Below are positions 1 to 8,050 of a stretch of DNA of 61,326 nucleotides, in pieces. The position numbers were made by a program, and so were the translations under genes. The DNA lies in the NCBI RefSeq assembly GCF_009765995.1, contig NZ_LMUI01000059.1, positions 156,581 through 217,906 of the forward strand, given 5' to 3'. The notes beneath the pieces were generated by a model. That model saw nothing but the letters and a program-made list of their open reading frames with translations. It had not been told where the DNA came from and made no database searches. Origin of the DNA: Methylocapsa sp. S129 (lineage in GTDB: Bacteria > Pseudomonadota > Alphaproteobacteria > Rhizobiales > Beijerinckiaceae). Within the stretch, counting starts at the first letter, position 1. Each line of letters opens with the position of its first letter.

Positions 1-104
1 AATTACGGTGATGGTGTGGACGGCGCCCGCACCGGCATCTGGCTCGATTGAGAGCCGTGCCAAAATGGTTGTCGTTGAAGCGACCATTTGAAGGAGCGCC
101 GTCC

Positions 105-572
105 ATGGGAAAGTCTATCACCGATTTGTCTTCTGTCACGAGTGTTGGGCTGGATTTGGCCAAGCTTGTTTTTCAGGTCCATTGCGTCGACGCGTCGGGG
201 CGCGTGGTCGTGACCAAGGCGATCAAACGCAACAAGCTTCTGGAGTTCTTCGCTTCATTGCCGCCCTGCCTGGTCGGGCTTGAGGCCTGTGGCTCTTCCC
301 ATCATTGGGCGCGCGAAAACTGATCAAGCTTGGCCATGACGCGCGGATCATGCCGCCGGCCTACGTCAAGCCTTACGTGCGGCGGCAGAAGAACGACGCG
401 GCGGACGCGGCGGCGATTTGTGAGGCGGCGACACGGCCTTCGATGCGGTTTGTCGCCGTGCGCTCGATCGAGAACCAGGCGCAATTGATGCGCCACAAGG
501 CGCGCGAGATGCTGGTTGCGCAACGCACGCAATTGCTTAACGGCATCCGCGGGCATTTGGGCGAGATCGGAA
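105..572 (+). pseudogene. IS110-family transposase, frameshifted and truncated
   Basis: The reading frame opens at ATG 105 behind a clear AAGGAGC at 91-97. It encodes the N-terminal half of an IS110-type transposase: the RuvC-like start (VGLDLAKLVFQVHCVD), then EACGSSHHWAR, then GHDARIMPPAYVKPYVRRQK and NDAADAAAICEA in a second frame. The frame is lost at about 302-320 by a small indel, so one frame stops at 321-323 and the homology continues in another. Homology ends at 571-573, where an 85-bp palindromic repeat begins. Only about 155 of the roughly 340 residues usual for the family remain, and the C-terminal Transposase_20 part is missing, so the copy cannot be active. The first bases of the window (AATTACGGTGA) resemble the end of the REP-like repeats found further on. 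Confidence 0.85.
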
Positions 573-657
573 TTACGGTGACACGCCCGTCTTTACCTTA
601 TAACGCGCCTTCTGTTATCTGCTTTCTAATTAGTTAAATACGGGCGTGTCACCGTAA
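573..657. repeat. 85-bp palindromic repeat, copy 1
   Basis: The element starts with TTACGGTGACACGCCCGT (573-590) and ends with its exact reverse complement (640-657), giving 18-bp perfect terminal inverted repeats around a 49-bp AT-richer core. The complete 85 bp recur as an exact reverse complement at 2150-2234. It abuts the broken IS110 gene and supplies the last codons of the minus-strand ORF 626-1279. Next to it AACCCCACTA is repeated three times at 656-665, 666-675 and 678-687. The structure resembles a MITE or REPIN-type element; no transposase that would mobilise it is in the window. Confidence 0.9.
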
Positions 658-1279
658 CCCCACTAAACCCCACTAGTAACCCCACTAGGTTCCTTCGAAA
701 AATTAACCAAACGATTCTGATAAATAAATCTGACAAAAACCATAACGAAACAGAAATACAGCATAATTGCAATATAAGATAAAATTTCGCCGAGTAGTTT
801 GATAAGCTGACGAGCGTATCTACTTTCATTTGTAGATTAATGTTCGTCATAAGAAATAATCCCCATCCAAATAAAATTATGCTGAGCACGAAAAGCTGAG
901 CGATAGTAAATATATGCTTGACGGTCTTGTTATAAGAAAACATACGTACAAATATATTGTCGAGAAATTTAATCACTATCAGACCATAAATTATCCTAAT
1001 CATCGTTAGACCAAGGCAAATTGAAAATGTAAAATCAAATATTCTAAACAACAAAAACAGTTCTCCATTGCCTGGGTATTTACTCGAAAATACCCCAAAT
1101 TCTCTATTTATAAATGCAAAATGTGAAATGGGCTTGTTAATAAATAAGGTATCGAGAAAATCTCCAAGAGGATCTGCCAACAAGAACATAAATAGTACAA
1201 AAACGGGATACAGCATTGCTAGCCACAAAAATAATCTGAACCAGTAAAGTGCATAATTCTTTCGCATTGTTCTATCCAT
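626..1279 (-). CDS. AT-rich hypothetical membrane protein, probably 3'-truncated
   Basis: This is a 217-aa ORF much richer in A+T than the surrounding DNA. The product has about four hydrophobic segments, near residues 10-33, 78-110, 122-146 and 165-192, and no recognised domain. Its last 11 or so codons lie inside the 85-bp repeat (573-657), so the original 3' end was probably replaced when the repeat landed. No convincing ribosome site precedes ATG 1279; the Met five codons in (1267) is an alternative start. The different base composition suggests transfer from a lower-GC donor. It may be a dead remnant; function is unknown. Confidence 0.45.
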   Translation of the reverse strand: MDRTMRKNYALYWFRLFLWLAMLYPVFVLFMFLLADPLGDFLDTLFINKPISHFAFINREFGVFSSKYPGNGELFLLFRIFDFTFSICLGLTMIRIIYGLIVIKFLDNIFVRMFSYNKTVKHIFTIAQLFVLSIILFGWGLFLMTNINLQMKVDTLVSLSNYSAKFYLILQLCCISVSLWFLSDLFIRIVWLIFRRNLVGLLVGFSGVTVTRPYLTN

Positions 1280-2149
1280 CGGCGCATACGCCGACGAACG
1301 GAAGATGGCCAGTTTGATAGATGTGGCTGCGGCGGCGCGTCAACCGATTGGCGAAGCCGGAAGAGAACTGCGATTGGAGTGTCAGACCCATAGATGCAGC
1401 GGGCGGAAGCCCTAGAGCCTTACGCCGCTCAAGCTCGCTGGCGGCTCTGACAGGCAAGGGTTCGCTGAAGGCACTCATCGCGTCGCCCCGACCGGGAAAG
1501 CTACTGCACCGTCAGAGCCCACGATACAATTGCCGCCCCTGAATGATCCAATGAAAAACGGTCCGTTGGCGTTTCGCAACCACCCCCGCCAGACCTTAGC
1601 CAATTCCGCCACCACGCCCACTCCAGAATTCCGCGCCAAAATCTAAAGCTTTTCAAACTTAAGCCGCTATTAGGTCGTTGCTCTCGCCTAACGGAAGCCC
1701 CCTTTTTAATAGCTGATGTTCGGAATTGTGCGTCGATCGAACGGGGTAACTCGCCCTCACTGTTCCGGAATTACGGTGACATGAACTGATTTCACCAATT
1801 CAGCGTTCTACTTTCATCGTGCGCGCTGTGCCACAGCACACGGCGACATTTCAGCAAATCTCCATTCTCTTCGCCCGGACCTGCCCGATCGCGCATCGGG
1901 TGGTCACGCGGCCATCTTGTCGAGAACGTTCCGAATGACCGAGCCACCTGTCAGCGTCCCCTCTGTCACGCACGACCGCTGCTTCGCAATAGCTCGCGAC
2001 TACCGATGCGCGATCTCAACACGTGAGCTGCAATGCCGGAAGCGATTCATTTGAACAACGATTGCTCAGAATTGAGCATCAATTCGTCGAAGAAGTTGAG
2101 CGCCACGCTCGAAGACGGCTACGGGACTCACGCTTTTCGGAAGTCGAGG
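1280..2149. other. Gene-poor stretch between the two inverted repeats
   Basis: No convincing gene is seen. A short minus-strand frame (1272-1478, 68 aa) has GC-rich codons but no recognised family and may be a degraded fragment. A half-site of the REP-like family, AATTACGGTGACATG, lies at about 1765-1779. The right end runs into repeat copy 2 at 2150. Confidence 0.5.
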
Positions 2150-2234
2150 TTACGGTGACACGCCCGTATTTAACTAATTAGAAAGCAGATAACAGAAGGC
2201 GCGTTATAAGGTAAAGACGGGCGTGTCACCGTAA
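2150..2234. repeat. 85-bp palindromic repeat, copy 2 (inverted)
   Basis: Base for base this is the reverse complement of 573-657, with the same 18-bp terminal inverted repeats. Immediately after it lies TTACGGTAACGGTGC, which together with the repeat end forms a short palindrome, ACCGTAATTACGGT. Copies 1 and 2 bracket 1.49 kb containing the AT-rich membrane-protein ORF. Confidence 0.9.
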
Positions 2235-2254
2235 TTACGGTAACGGTGCGCGAG

Positions 2255-2800
2255 TTACTTGACTCGTTCGAACTCAAGCACGCCGAACCCTTCGCTCCCA
2301 TCGATGGGGCTCTTGTTGCGCTCAGTCGTGAGGGTCAGCCTGTCGCCGTCAAGCTTGAAGAATCGAACCTGATCGGACCCGAGGCGCGCGTTGTTCCAAG
2401 CAATATCGATGTGATGGACAACCTTGTCGCCGGCGATCGTGTACGTCCCGGCATAAGAAACCATGGACCTGTGCAGTTGGACCCGCTCCGCGTCGGTTGG
2501 CTGGTCGCCAGCGGGAACTATGCGGCCTCCTGCGGCGAATAGCGCGTACATGCGCCCATCGGGCGCGTAGCCGAGATAGCCCTCGGGATGCTCGCCGAGC
2601 GCGGGCCGGCGTTCGCCGGTCGCGGCGTCCTGGCGCACGAATGACTTCAACTTCCAAGTGCCGAGCAGCGGATTATCGTCAGCGAGCGCCACCCCGGCAA
2701 CCCCGACAAGCGCCATCACACAGATCGCTATGATAGCCAGCCACGCGAATTTCGTTGCGAGGCGGGTTGAGCTGCCATGGCCGTGGTCGTTCCGCCGCAT
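2255..2800 (-). CDS. Secreted lipocalin-like domain protein
   Basis: The 181-aa product has an N-terminal hydrophobic segment (LATKFAWLAIIAICVMALVG) followed by a likely signal-peptidase site after VALA. The mature domain begins NPLLGTWKLKSF and contains EGYLGYAPDGRMYALFA and SYAGTYTIAGDKVVHHID, typical of the Lipocalin_5-like beta-barrel family (PF13924 type). ATG 2800 was chosen because GGGAGG lies a few bases upstream; a longer frame to 2968 lacks a site and would put 56 extra residues before the signal peptide. The role is unknown; relatives are often annotated as secreted small-ligand binders. The stop lies 20 bp from repeat copy 2. The stretch 2801-3097 upstream holds no gene that I can support. 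Confidence 0.7.
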   Translation of the reverse strand: MRRNDHGHGSSTRLATKFAWLAIIAICVMALVGVAGVALADDNPLLGTWKLKSFVRQDAATGERRPALGEHPEGYLGYAPDGRMYALFAAGGRIVPAGDQPTDAERVQLHRSMVSYAGTYTIAGDKVVHHIDIAWNNARLGSDQVRFFKLDGDRLTLTTERNKSPIDGSEGFGVLEFERVK

Positions 2801-3097
2801 CCGCGTCCTCCCGTTGGGGCTTGTAGAGTGAGGTGCACTAGCACGCGCAAGGCCGCTTGAGTCGCAGAAGTTATCTTGTGCGACGTAGAAAAAATGGCTT
2901 GGTTGGGCCATTTTCCGCCACCGAGGCGGGCGGTGAATGTTCTCCTGAAACGCAACTGAATTTGGCACGCTGAAAGCTGCGTAGCAATATTTGGGATTAG
3001 CTGCGTCCTTCGCCTTACCACCCTTAACATCATTCCACCCGCTGACATCGATCCCAGCTTCACGTGCTAGGTAATCACCAGGACCTTCCGGCGAGGC

Positions 3098-3295
3098 GTG
3101 ATTTCGGCTCTAATTGTCATATTGCCCCCCTCGCGCGGTCTCGCGTCGAATGCTTCTGGGAAATTGAATATGTTGGGTAGCGACCATATGATCTCGACCG
3201 CGGGTTTTGCGGTTACCCTTACGCCTGAAATCTCAACCGACCTAAGGCTCGCTAACAACGGCTTTACGAAAAGTCCAACAGGCGTTCGACGGTGA
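3098..3295 (+). CDS. Possible 65-aa ORF coupled to the next gene
   Basis: This GTG-started frame ends in TGA at 3293-3295, overlapping the GTG start of the following 343-aa ORF (3292) as GTGA, the arrangement expected for translational coupling or for two halves of one frameshifted gene. The product has no recognised domain. A 136-aa frame on the other strand (3067-3477) covers the same DNA, so either could be spurious. Confidence 0.2.
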   Translation: MISALIVILPPSRGLASNASGKLNMLGSDHMISTAGFAVTLTPEISTDLRLANNGFTKSPTGVRR

Positions 3296-4323
3296 GACGG
3301 CATCCCGCAGTGCATTCGACGCGAATGGCGGACGCCCAGTTCCGCCGCGCCTATCTGCTTGGTAGGGCCTTCGACGTGAATGAAGTCGTCACCGTCGATG
3401 GTGTGATGTTCAATATGCAGTGCGAGCTTGACAAGTCCGTTTGGCGACCAGTCTATCCTCTCGGACTCCACGGACATGTTGCAGCGCTTTATGGGCCGGA
3501 GATCGCGTTTCCTTGGACGCCATCTTATTGGAGGAAACTCTTCGCGGAAGAAGTTCTCGCCAGTGAGAGCGAAATCGTTGAGGCCAAGCCAGGATGTCTG
3601 ATCTCTATTGCGCGCATCGAAACGGCCAAATTCAAGACACCTTATGCCGATTTCGCGTTTGACGGCGAGCGCGAAGGGAAGCGCGCATATCTGTCCGTAA
3701 GAGATGCGCGTGGAGTTACGAAAGAGGTGACGCGCCCTCTCGTCCTACTCCCACGGAGTGCCACGGCTCAGTTGATCGATGTAGGCAACTATTCTGCTGC
3801 TTACGACAGCATGATTGCGAAGCTTGAAAAAGCCCTCGGTGTCAGCGACATCGACGGTCTACTCGACAGGCCGGTATCGGAGTGGCCGGAGCCTCGCACG
3901 AACATCGACCCCGACTACAAAACAGCTTTCATGGTGCTCACGATGGCTTCGCGCGACGGGAATGAAGCGGCGTTCGCGGCGTTTGGCTATATCATGGCGC
4001 GCGCAGAGGGCCAGAACATGCTGATGGAATCAGCGATACGTGGGAAGGCTTCGAAGGTACATCAGGCAAAAGCGGCCAATGCTCGTCATGCCAAAAGTGT
4101 TCTAGCCACAGAGCCGATACGCGACATGGCGCGTCAGATCATCGCGGCCGAAGGCGATATCTCCTTGACCAAATGCGCTCGTCTCGTCGCTGACGAATTC
4201 AGGGGAAAGCCGAACCTGGGAAAAAGCGGTGACGACCCCAAGTGGATCGCGAAGCATATCAAGGTGTTGTTCGAGCAACGAGGGTCTCGGAAGGAATATC
4301 GTCCAAAGCGAAAGGACTCGTAG
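3292..4323 (+). CDS. Hypothetical protein, 343 aa
   Basis: I do not recognise the family. The product is soluble and mixed alpha/beta. The first half is hydrophobic-core rich (RRAYLLGRAFDVNEVVTVDG, then WRPVYPLGLHGHVAALYGPE). The C-terminal third is helical and basic (SKVHQAKAANARHAKSV, ending KEYRPKRKDS), with a stretch (REIIAAEG-like to LTKCARLVADEF, about 283-303) that could be a small helix-turn-helix. The start may be GTG 3292, overlapping the stop of a 65-aa frame, or ATG 3325 (MADAQFRRAY). It lies alone in a repeat-rich accessory zone. A phage, plasmid or defence origin is possible but nothing seen proves it. Confidence 0.55.
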   Translation: MRRHPAVHSTRMADAQFRRAYLLGRAFDVNEVVTVDGVMFNMQCELDKSVWRPVYPLGLHGHVAALYGPEIAFPWTPSYWRKLFAEEVLASESEIVEAKPGCLISIARIETAKFKTPYADFAFDGEREGKRAYLSVRDARGVTKEVTRPLVLLPRSATAQLIDVGNYSAAYDSMIAKLEKALGVSDIDGLLDRPVSEWPEPRTNIDPDYKTAFMVLTMASRDGNEAAFAAFGYIMARAEGQNMLMESAIRGKASKVHQAKAANARHAKSVLATEPIRDMARQIIAAEGDISLTKCARLVADEFRGKPNLGKSGDDPKWIAKHIKVLFEQRGSRKEYRPKRKDS

Positions 4324-4424
4324 GTATTATTCACCGATCGAGGGGGGATATCCAATAGTCATCCCCTGCGGAGTCTCAAGAGATGTGGCCTCACTCCAAA
4401 TCATCACCGGAGAGAGGTTTGAAG

Positions 4425-4508
4425 ATGACGCCCGAATGGATCAATGCCGTCGCCATCCTGGTCTCAGCGGTTGCTGCCCTGATTTGGGCAATTCGCCGTC
4501 GACCGTGA
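4425..4508 (+). CDS. Possible 27-aa single-span membrane peptide
   Basis: ATG 4425 follows a purine-rich GGAGAGAGG stretch at about 4409-4417. The peptide MTPEWINAVAILVSAVAALI continues to WAIRRRP and stop: one transmembrane segment followed by a basic tail, as in many very small bacterial membrane proteins and also in N-terminal stubs of broken ones. There is no homology call, so it could be a remnant. Confidence 0.25.
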   Translation: MTPEWINAVAILVSAVAALIWAIRRRP

Positions 4509-4670
4509 AAGCAGAAGGGCGCACGACCGCGGCGAGTGTGAGACTTGGTGCCACTGAGGCCGCAATTCGCAGAACTCTTATTGTGCAGCGTGAGAGAGAT
4601 GGCTTCGTTGAGCCATTCCAAACTTCGGTTGCATTTCTAGTTACAAGAGTTGGCTTGAATGCCGTGTGCA

Positions 4671-4734
4671 AATTACGGTGACAGGTGCGTATTTCCCTTT
4701 TTTGAAGAAAATGGAGAAATGGGCGCCTGTCACC
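4671..4734. repeat. REP-like hairpin
   Basis: It starts AATTACGGTGACAGGTGCG. Left arm 4677-4697 pairs imperfectly with 4714-4734 (about 16 of 21 positions), leaving a T-rich/A-rich loop. It shares the AATTACGGTGACA end with the repeats at 1, 571, 1765, 2148 and 7875. Confidence 0.75.
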
Positions 4735-4861
4735 ATCATGCCGCATCATAAAGAATAAAAGGAGACGTCACTGGCTAATGGAAGTCCCCGCAAACCGAAC
4801 ATTCGACTTAATTCAGATTCCCGGTAAAAGGGCGCAATACACCGTTAGGGGGTGGGCCGTC

Positions 4862-5638
4862 ATGAAAGGCTGTACGCTAATCACGGTCGCATTTCTGTGG
4901 TTCACGATCCCGTCTATGCTGCCCGTGCGAACGGAAGCCGCGGAACTAAGGGTTGTGAGCACGCACGCCTTCCTGGAAGTACTGACAGCTCTCACCCCGA
5001 CCTTCGAGAATGAGAGCGGGTTCAAAGTAACATTCGGTCTCGATCCTTCGAACGTCATTAAGCGGCAAATCGAGGCGGGAGCCCCTTTTGACGTTGCGAT
5101 CGTAACCCGCGCCGTGCTGGATGACCTTATCAAATAGGGCAAGATCGTGCCTGAAACACAGGCCGTTCTCGCGAGTTCCGGGCTTGGGCTCGTCGTGCGC
5201 AGGGGCGCTCCCCAGCCGGATATTAGTACCGAAGAGGGCTTCAAACAGGCCTTGCTCGGCGCCAAATCGATCATCCGATCAACTGAGGGTACGAGCGGAC
5301 TCTATTTCGAGAGCTTGATGGAACGGCTTGGAATCGCCGACGCGATACGAGCGAAGACCACGTTGGGACCGAGTGGCCGTGTCGCCGAATTCGTCGCGCG
5401 CGGCGAAATTGCGATAGGGGTGCAGCAAATTCCTGAGCTGTTGCCGGTCGAAGGGACCGTTTTTCTCGGCCCGTTTCCGCGGGAATTGCAGTTGAACACC
5501 GTGTTCGCCGCGGGGGTGAGTATCCATTCCCAAAACCCGGAAGCGGCCAAGAGATTCATTGACACGCTAACTGACCCTGCTTCACGGGCCGTCCTGAAAG
5601 CCAAAGGCCTCGAGCCGATGCTTCCGGCTGCACCCTAA
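4862..5638 (+). pseudogene. Molybdate-type ABC substrate-binding protein, interrupted by one TAG
   Basis: The frame encodes a ModA-like/SBP_bac_11 periplasmic protein. A signal peptide (MKGCTLITVAFLWF to TEAA) precedes the mature start ELRVVSTHAFLEVLTALTPT, followed by GAPFDVAIVT, STEGTSGLYFESLMERLGI and VQQIPELLPVEGTVFLGPFP. Codon 92 (5135-5137) is TAG, between DLIK and GKIVPE. Both sides are in the same frame and relatives usually read DLIKQGK there, so a single C-to-T change of CAG explains it. Homology resumes at once and runs to the normal end. A GTG at 5147 could restart translation but would give a protein lacking the first lobe. No molybdate permease or ATPase follows. Most likely a recent nonsense mutation; sequencing error is the other explanation. 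Confidence 0.8.
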
Positions 5639-5921
5639 ATCGGCGGCTAACGCCATTGCGATTCCGACAAAACCCAGATTCGCTATATGATAAAGATTGC
5701 ATGCGGCGCCGACCTTTCTCCGCGGCGGCTCCGCCTTGGTAAGGTTGTTTGGTCATCGACGCCGTCGCAAGGCGGATTCGATGCGCCCTACCGGTAAAGG
5801 CTACAACCATAGTTCAGATCAACTGGTGGGTCGGCTGCTGTTGGGGGATTGCAGACGTTCGTCCACCCCTCGTCGACACGGCGAGGATCATCGTCAGCTT
5901 CGCCCGTAAGCGGCGGCGCGT

Positions 5922-7778
5922 TCACTCCTCCGGCAGCCCCGCCTTGCGCAGCGCGTCGATCAACTGCGCCCGTATACCGAGCCCCAGCAAGAATTTGATG
6001 CTGAGCTTGGGATTGAGGCGAAGCGCTTCGGCAACCGCTGTCTTTGCGTCGTCCATCTCGCCTTTGAGCACGTGCGCGGTAGCGAAATTGAGGTAAGGCC
6101 AAAAGGTCTTGTATCCGGCGTCGATCGCCTTGTTGTCTTCTTCGATCGTCGCGTCGAAATGTCCAAGGCCAAGTTCGGCATGCGCCGTCAAATCGTGATA
6201 CCAGCCGATTCTCGGATCGCGTGGACTGAGACGCATGGGTTGCTGCAAGTCGGATATTGCTTGTTCGAACTGACCCAAATAGATCTCGGCTTGACCACGA
6301 TTTGCATATCCCGAGGGGTAGTTTGAATTGGCCGCGATCTGGGCGTCGGCGACGCGGAGCGCTTCATTCACGCGGCCCGTGTGCGACAAGTATTGGCTTT
6401 TTGCCGTATAAGCGAACATCGTATCGGGCGCGATCGCGATGGCTCGGTCGGCTTGCCCGATTATCTTTGCCTCATAATCGGTCTCTTTGTTCCCCCAACC
6501 CAAAGACTGCTCGAACTGATAGGCCACCGCGTCGCCGGCCAACGCCTGCGCGTCATCAGGATCAATCTTCAACGCCTGTTCGAACAAGGCGCGAATGGCC
6601 ATGGCGTTATCCTTCGTCGGTTGCTGCGAAAACCGCCAGATCGCTGCGTTGCCGCGCATGTCGAGGTCGATAGCGTCTGGGTTTTTGGAGTGAGGTCCCG
6701 TCTCCGCGTCTGCCCGGATGAGTTGGTAATTCAACGCATTGGCTAATCGCGCGACCACCTGATCTTGCAGCTTGAACAGGTCGGCCATGTCTTCCTCGAA
6801 CCGGTCGGCCCAGAGATGCGCGCCGGTTTCCGCGTCGATCAGTTGCGCGTTGACGCGCACCCGGTTCTGATCGCGTTGCACTGACCCTTCGAGCACGTAA
6901 CGAACGCCAAGCTCCTTGCCGATCTCCTTGGCGTCGACGCTCTTTCCCTTGAATGTGAACGCCGTATTGCGCGCGATCACGAAGCTATCGCGGATGCGAG
7001 ACAGATCGGTCGTCAGGTTCTCCGTGATGCCATCGGCGAAATAGTCCTGCGCGGGGTCGCCCGAGAGATTTATGAAGGGCAGCACAACAACGGAAAGGTG
7101 CGCTGCGGCCGCAGGGCGGCTTCCGGCGAGGAAATACCAGGCTCCGCCGACGACAACGATGAGCGCGCCAATCCCGGCGACGAGCGGGGCCAGCATCGAT
7201 CGTTTCTTCGGCTCGGGCGCCCTGGCTTGCGTCGCGAGCCGCGCCACCGCGGGCATGCCGACTTGCAATGAATATGCCCGCACCGGCTCGGCGATGTTTT
7301 TCAGCACGGTCGGTCCGAGGTCCGTCACCGCGAGATCGAGCCGTCCCTTCACTTGCCGGTAGGCGTCCTCGGAAAGACAGATCGCGCCGGGTTGGGCGAT
7401 CCCCTCCAGCCTCGCCGCGATATTGACGCCATCGCCCATCAAGTCGCCGTCGCTCTCCTCGACCACGTCGCCGAGATGAATGCCGATACGAAAGTCGATG
7501 CGCTGATCGGCCGGCATGCCGACGTTGCGTTCGATCATCGCGTTCTGAATTGTAATGGCGCACCGCACGGCTTCGACGACGCTGCGAAATTCGACCAGAG
7601 CCCCGTCGCCGGTGCGCTTGAACACGCGGCCGTTCTGGCCGGCGACGGTGGGATCGATGAGGTCGGAGCGCAGCGCCCGCAACCGCGCCAGCGTGCGATC
7701 CTCGTCGGCGCTGGCCATACGGCTGAAGCCGACGACATCGGCGGCCAGGATCGCGGCGATCTTGCGGGTCTCGACCAT
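5922..7778 (-). CDS. Class III adenylate/guanylate cyclase with TPR domain
   Basis: The 618-aa product has a class III nucleotide cyclase domain at about residues 5-180 (AAILAADVVGFSRMASADED, FKRTGDGALVEF, FRIGIHLGDVVEES, GDGVNIAARLE). A single transmembrane helix follows at about 208-228, then a TolB/FlgO-like segment (LSVVVLPFINLSGDPAQDYF, FADGITENLTTDLSRI) and a run of TPR repeats to the C-terminus. The first metal-binding Asp (ADVVGFS) and the RTGDGALVEF motif are present. This cyclase-TM-TPR build is common and expanded in rhizobia; substrate and signal are unknown. ATG 7778 is preceded by GGAGGGG; an earlier in-frame start at 7901 lacks a site and would run into REP-like sequence. The 283 bp between its stop and the modA-like remnant holds no gene. 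Confidence 0.88.
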   Translation of the reverse strand: MVETRKIAAILAADVVGFSRMASADEDRTLARLRALRSDLIDPTVAGQNGRVFKRTGDGALVEFRSVVEAVRCAITIQNAMIERNVGMPADQRIDFRIGIHLGDVVEESDGDLMGDGVNIAARLEGIAQPGAICLSEDAYRQVKGRLDLAVTDLGPTVLKNIAEPVRAYSLQVGMPAVARLATQARAPEPKKRSMLAPLVAGIGALIVVVGGAWYFLAGSRPAAAAHLSVVVLPFINLSGDPAQDYFADGITENLTTDLSRIRDSFVIARNTAFTFKGKSVDAKEIGKELGVRYVLEGSVQRDQNRVRVNAQLIDAETGAHLWADRFEEDMADLFKLQDQVVARLANALNYQLIRADAETGPHSKNPDAIDLDMRGNAAIWRFSQQPTKDNAMAIRALFEQALKIDPDDAQALAGDAVAYQFEQSLGWGNKETDYEAKIIGQADRAIAIAPDTMFAYTAKSQYLSHTGRVNEALRVADAQIAANSNYPSGYANRGQAEIYLGQFEQAISDLQQPMRLSPRDPRIGWYHDLTAHAELGLGHFDATIEEDNKAIDAGYKTFWPYLNFATAHVLKGEMDDAKTAVAEALRLNPKLSIKFLLGLGIRAQLIDALRKAGLPEE

Positions 7779-7874
7779 CGTGCCCCTCCAGACACGATGC
7801 ACAATAACACAAAGGCCGAGCAGTCCCGAGTGGCGGCTAATGGTCGCTTCACGACATTGACGCCATGCCTCTCG

Positions 7875-7935
7875 AATTACGGTGACAGGTGTGGACTGCA
7901 CCCCGTAAGTGAGACACGGTAATTTCTGTGACAGG
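7875..7935. repeat. Degenerate REP-like sequence
   Basis: AATTACGGTGACAGGTGTGG at 7875-7894 closely matches the first bases of the window and the hairpins at 571 and 4671. A second related piece, ACGGTAATTTCTGTGACAGG, lies at 7916-7935. The inverted structure is decayed. It sits between the cyclase gene and the divergent SDR gene. Confidence 0.55.
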
Positions 7936-8050
7936 TTATCCCAAAGGATGACCTACGACAGACAGAACGACGTTCAGAACATTTCCGGCGTGGTTCTCGT
8001 TTCCAGGGCCATGGAGTATTGAGTCCGCAGGCATGACAGAGGAAACGAAA

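Larger units (their letters stand above)
4324..4861. other. Intergenic stretch with a REP hairpin and a tiny membrane ORF
   Basis: Mostly non-coding. It contains a 27-codon frame at 4425-4508 and a REP-like hairpin at 4671-4734, listed separately. A longer frame, 4229-4681, runs out of the previous gene in another phase and ends within the hairpin; it is not supported. Confidence 0.5.

Noticed and set aside
1272-1478. 68-aa minus-strand ORF upstream of the AT-rich gene
   Set aside because: No ribosome site or recognised family; a competing plus-strand frame covers the same DNA.
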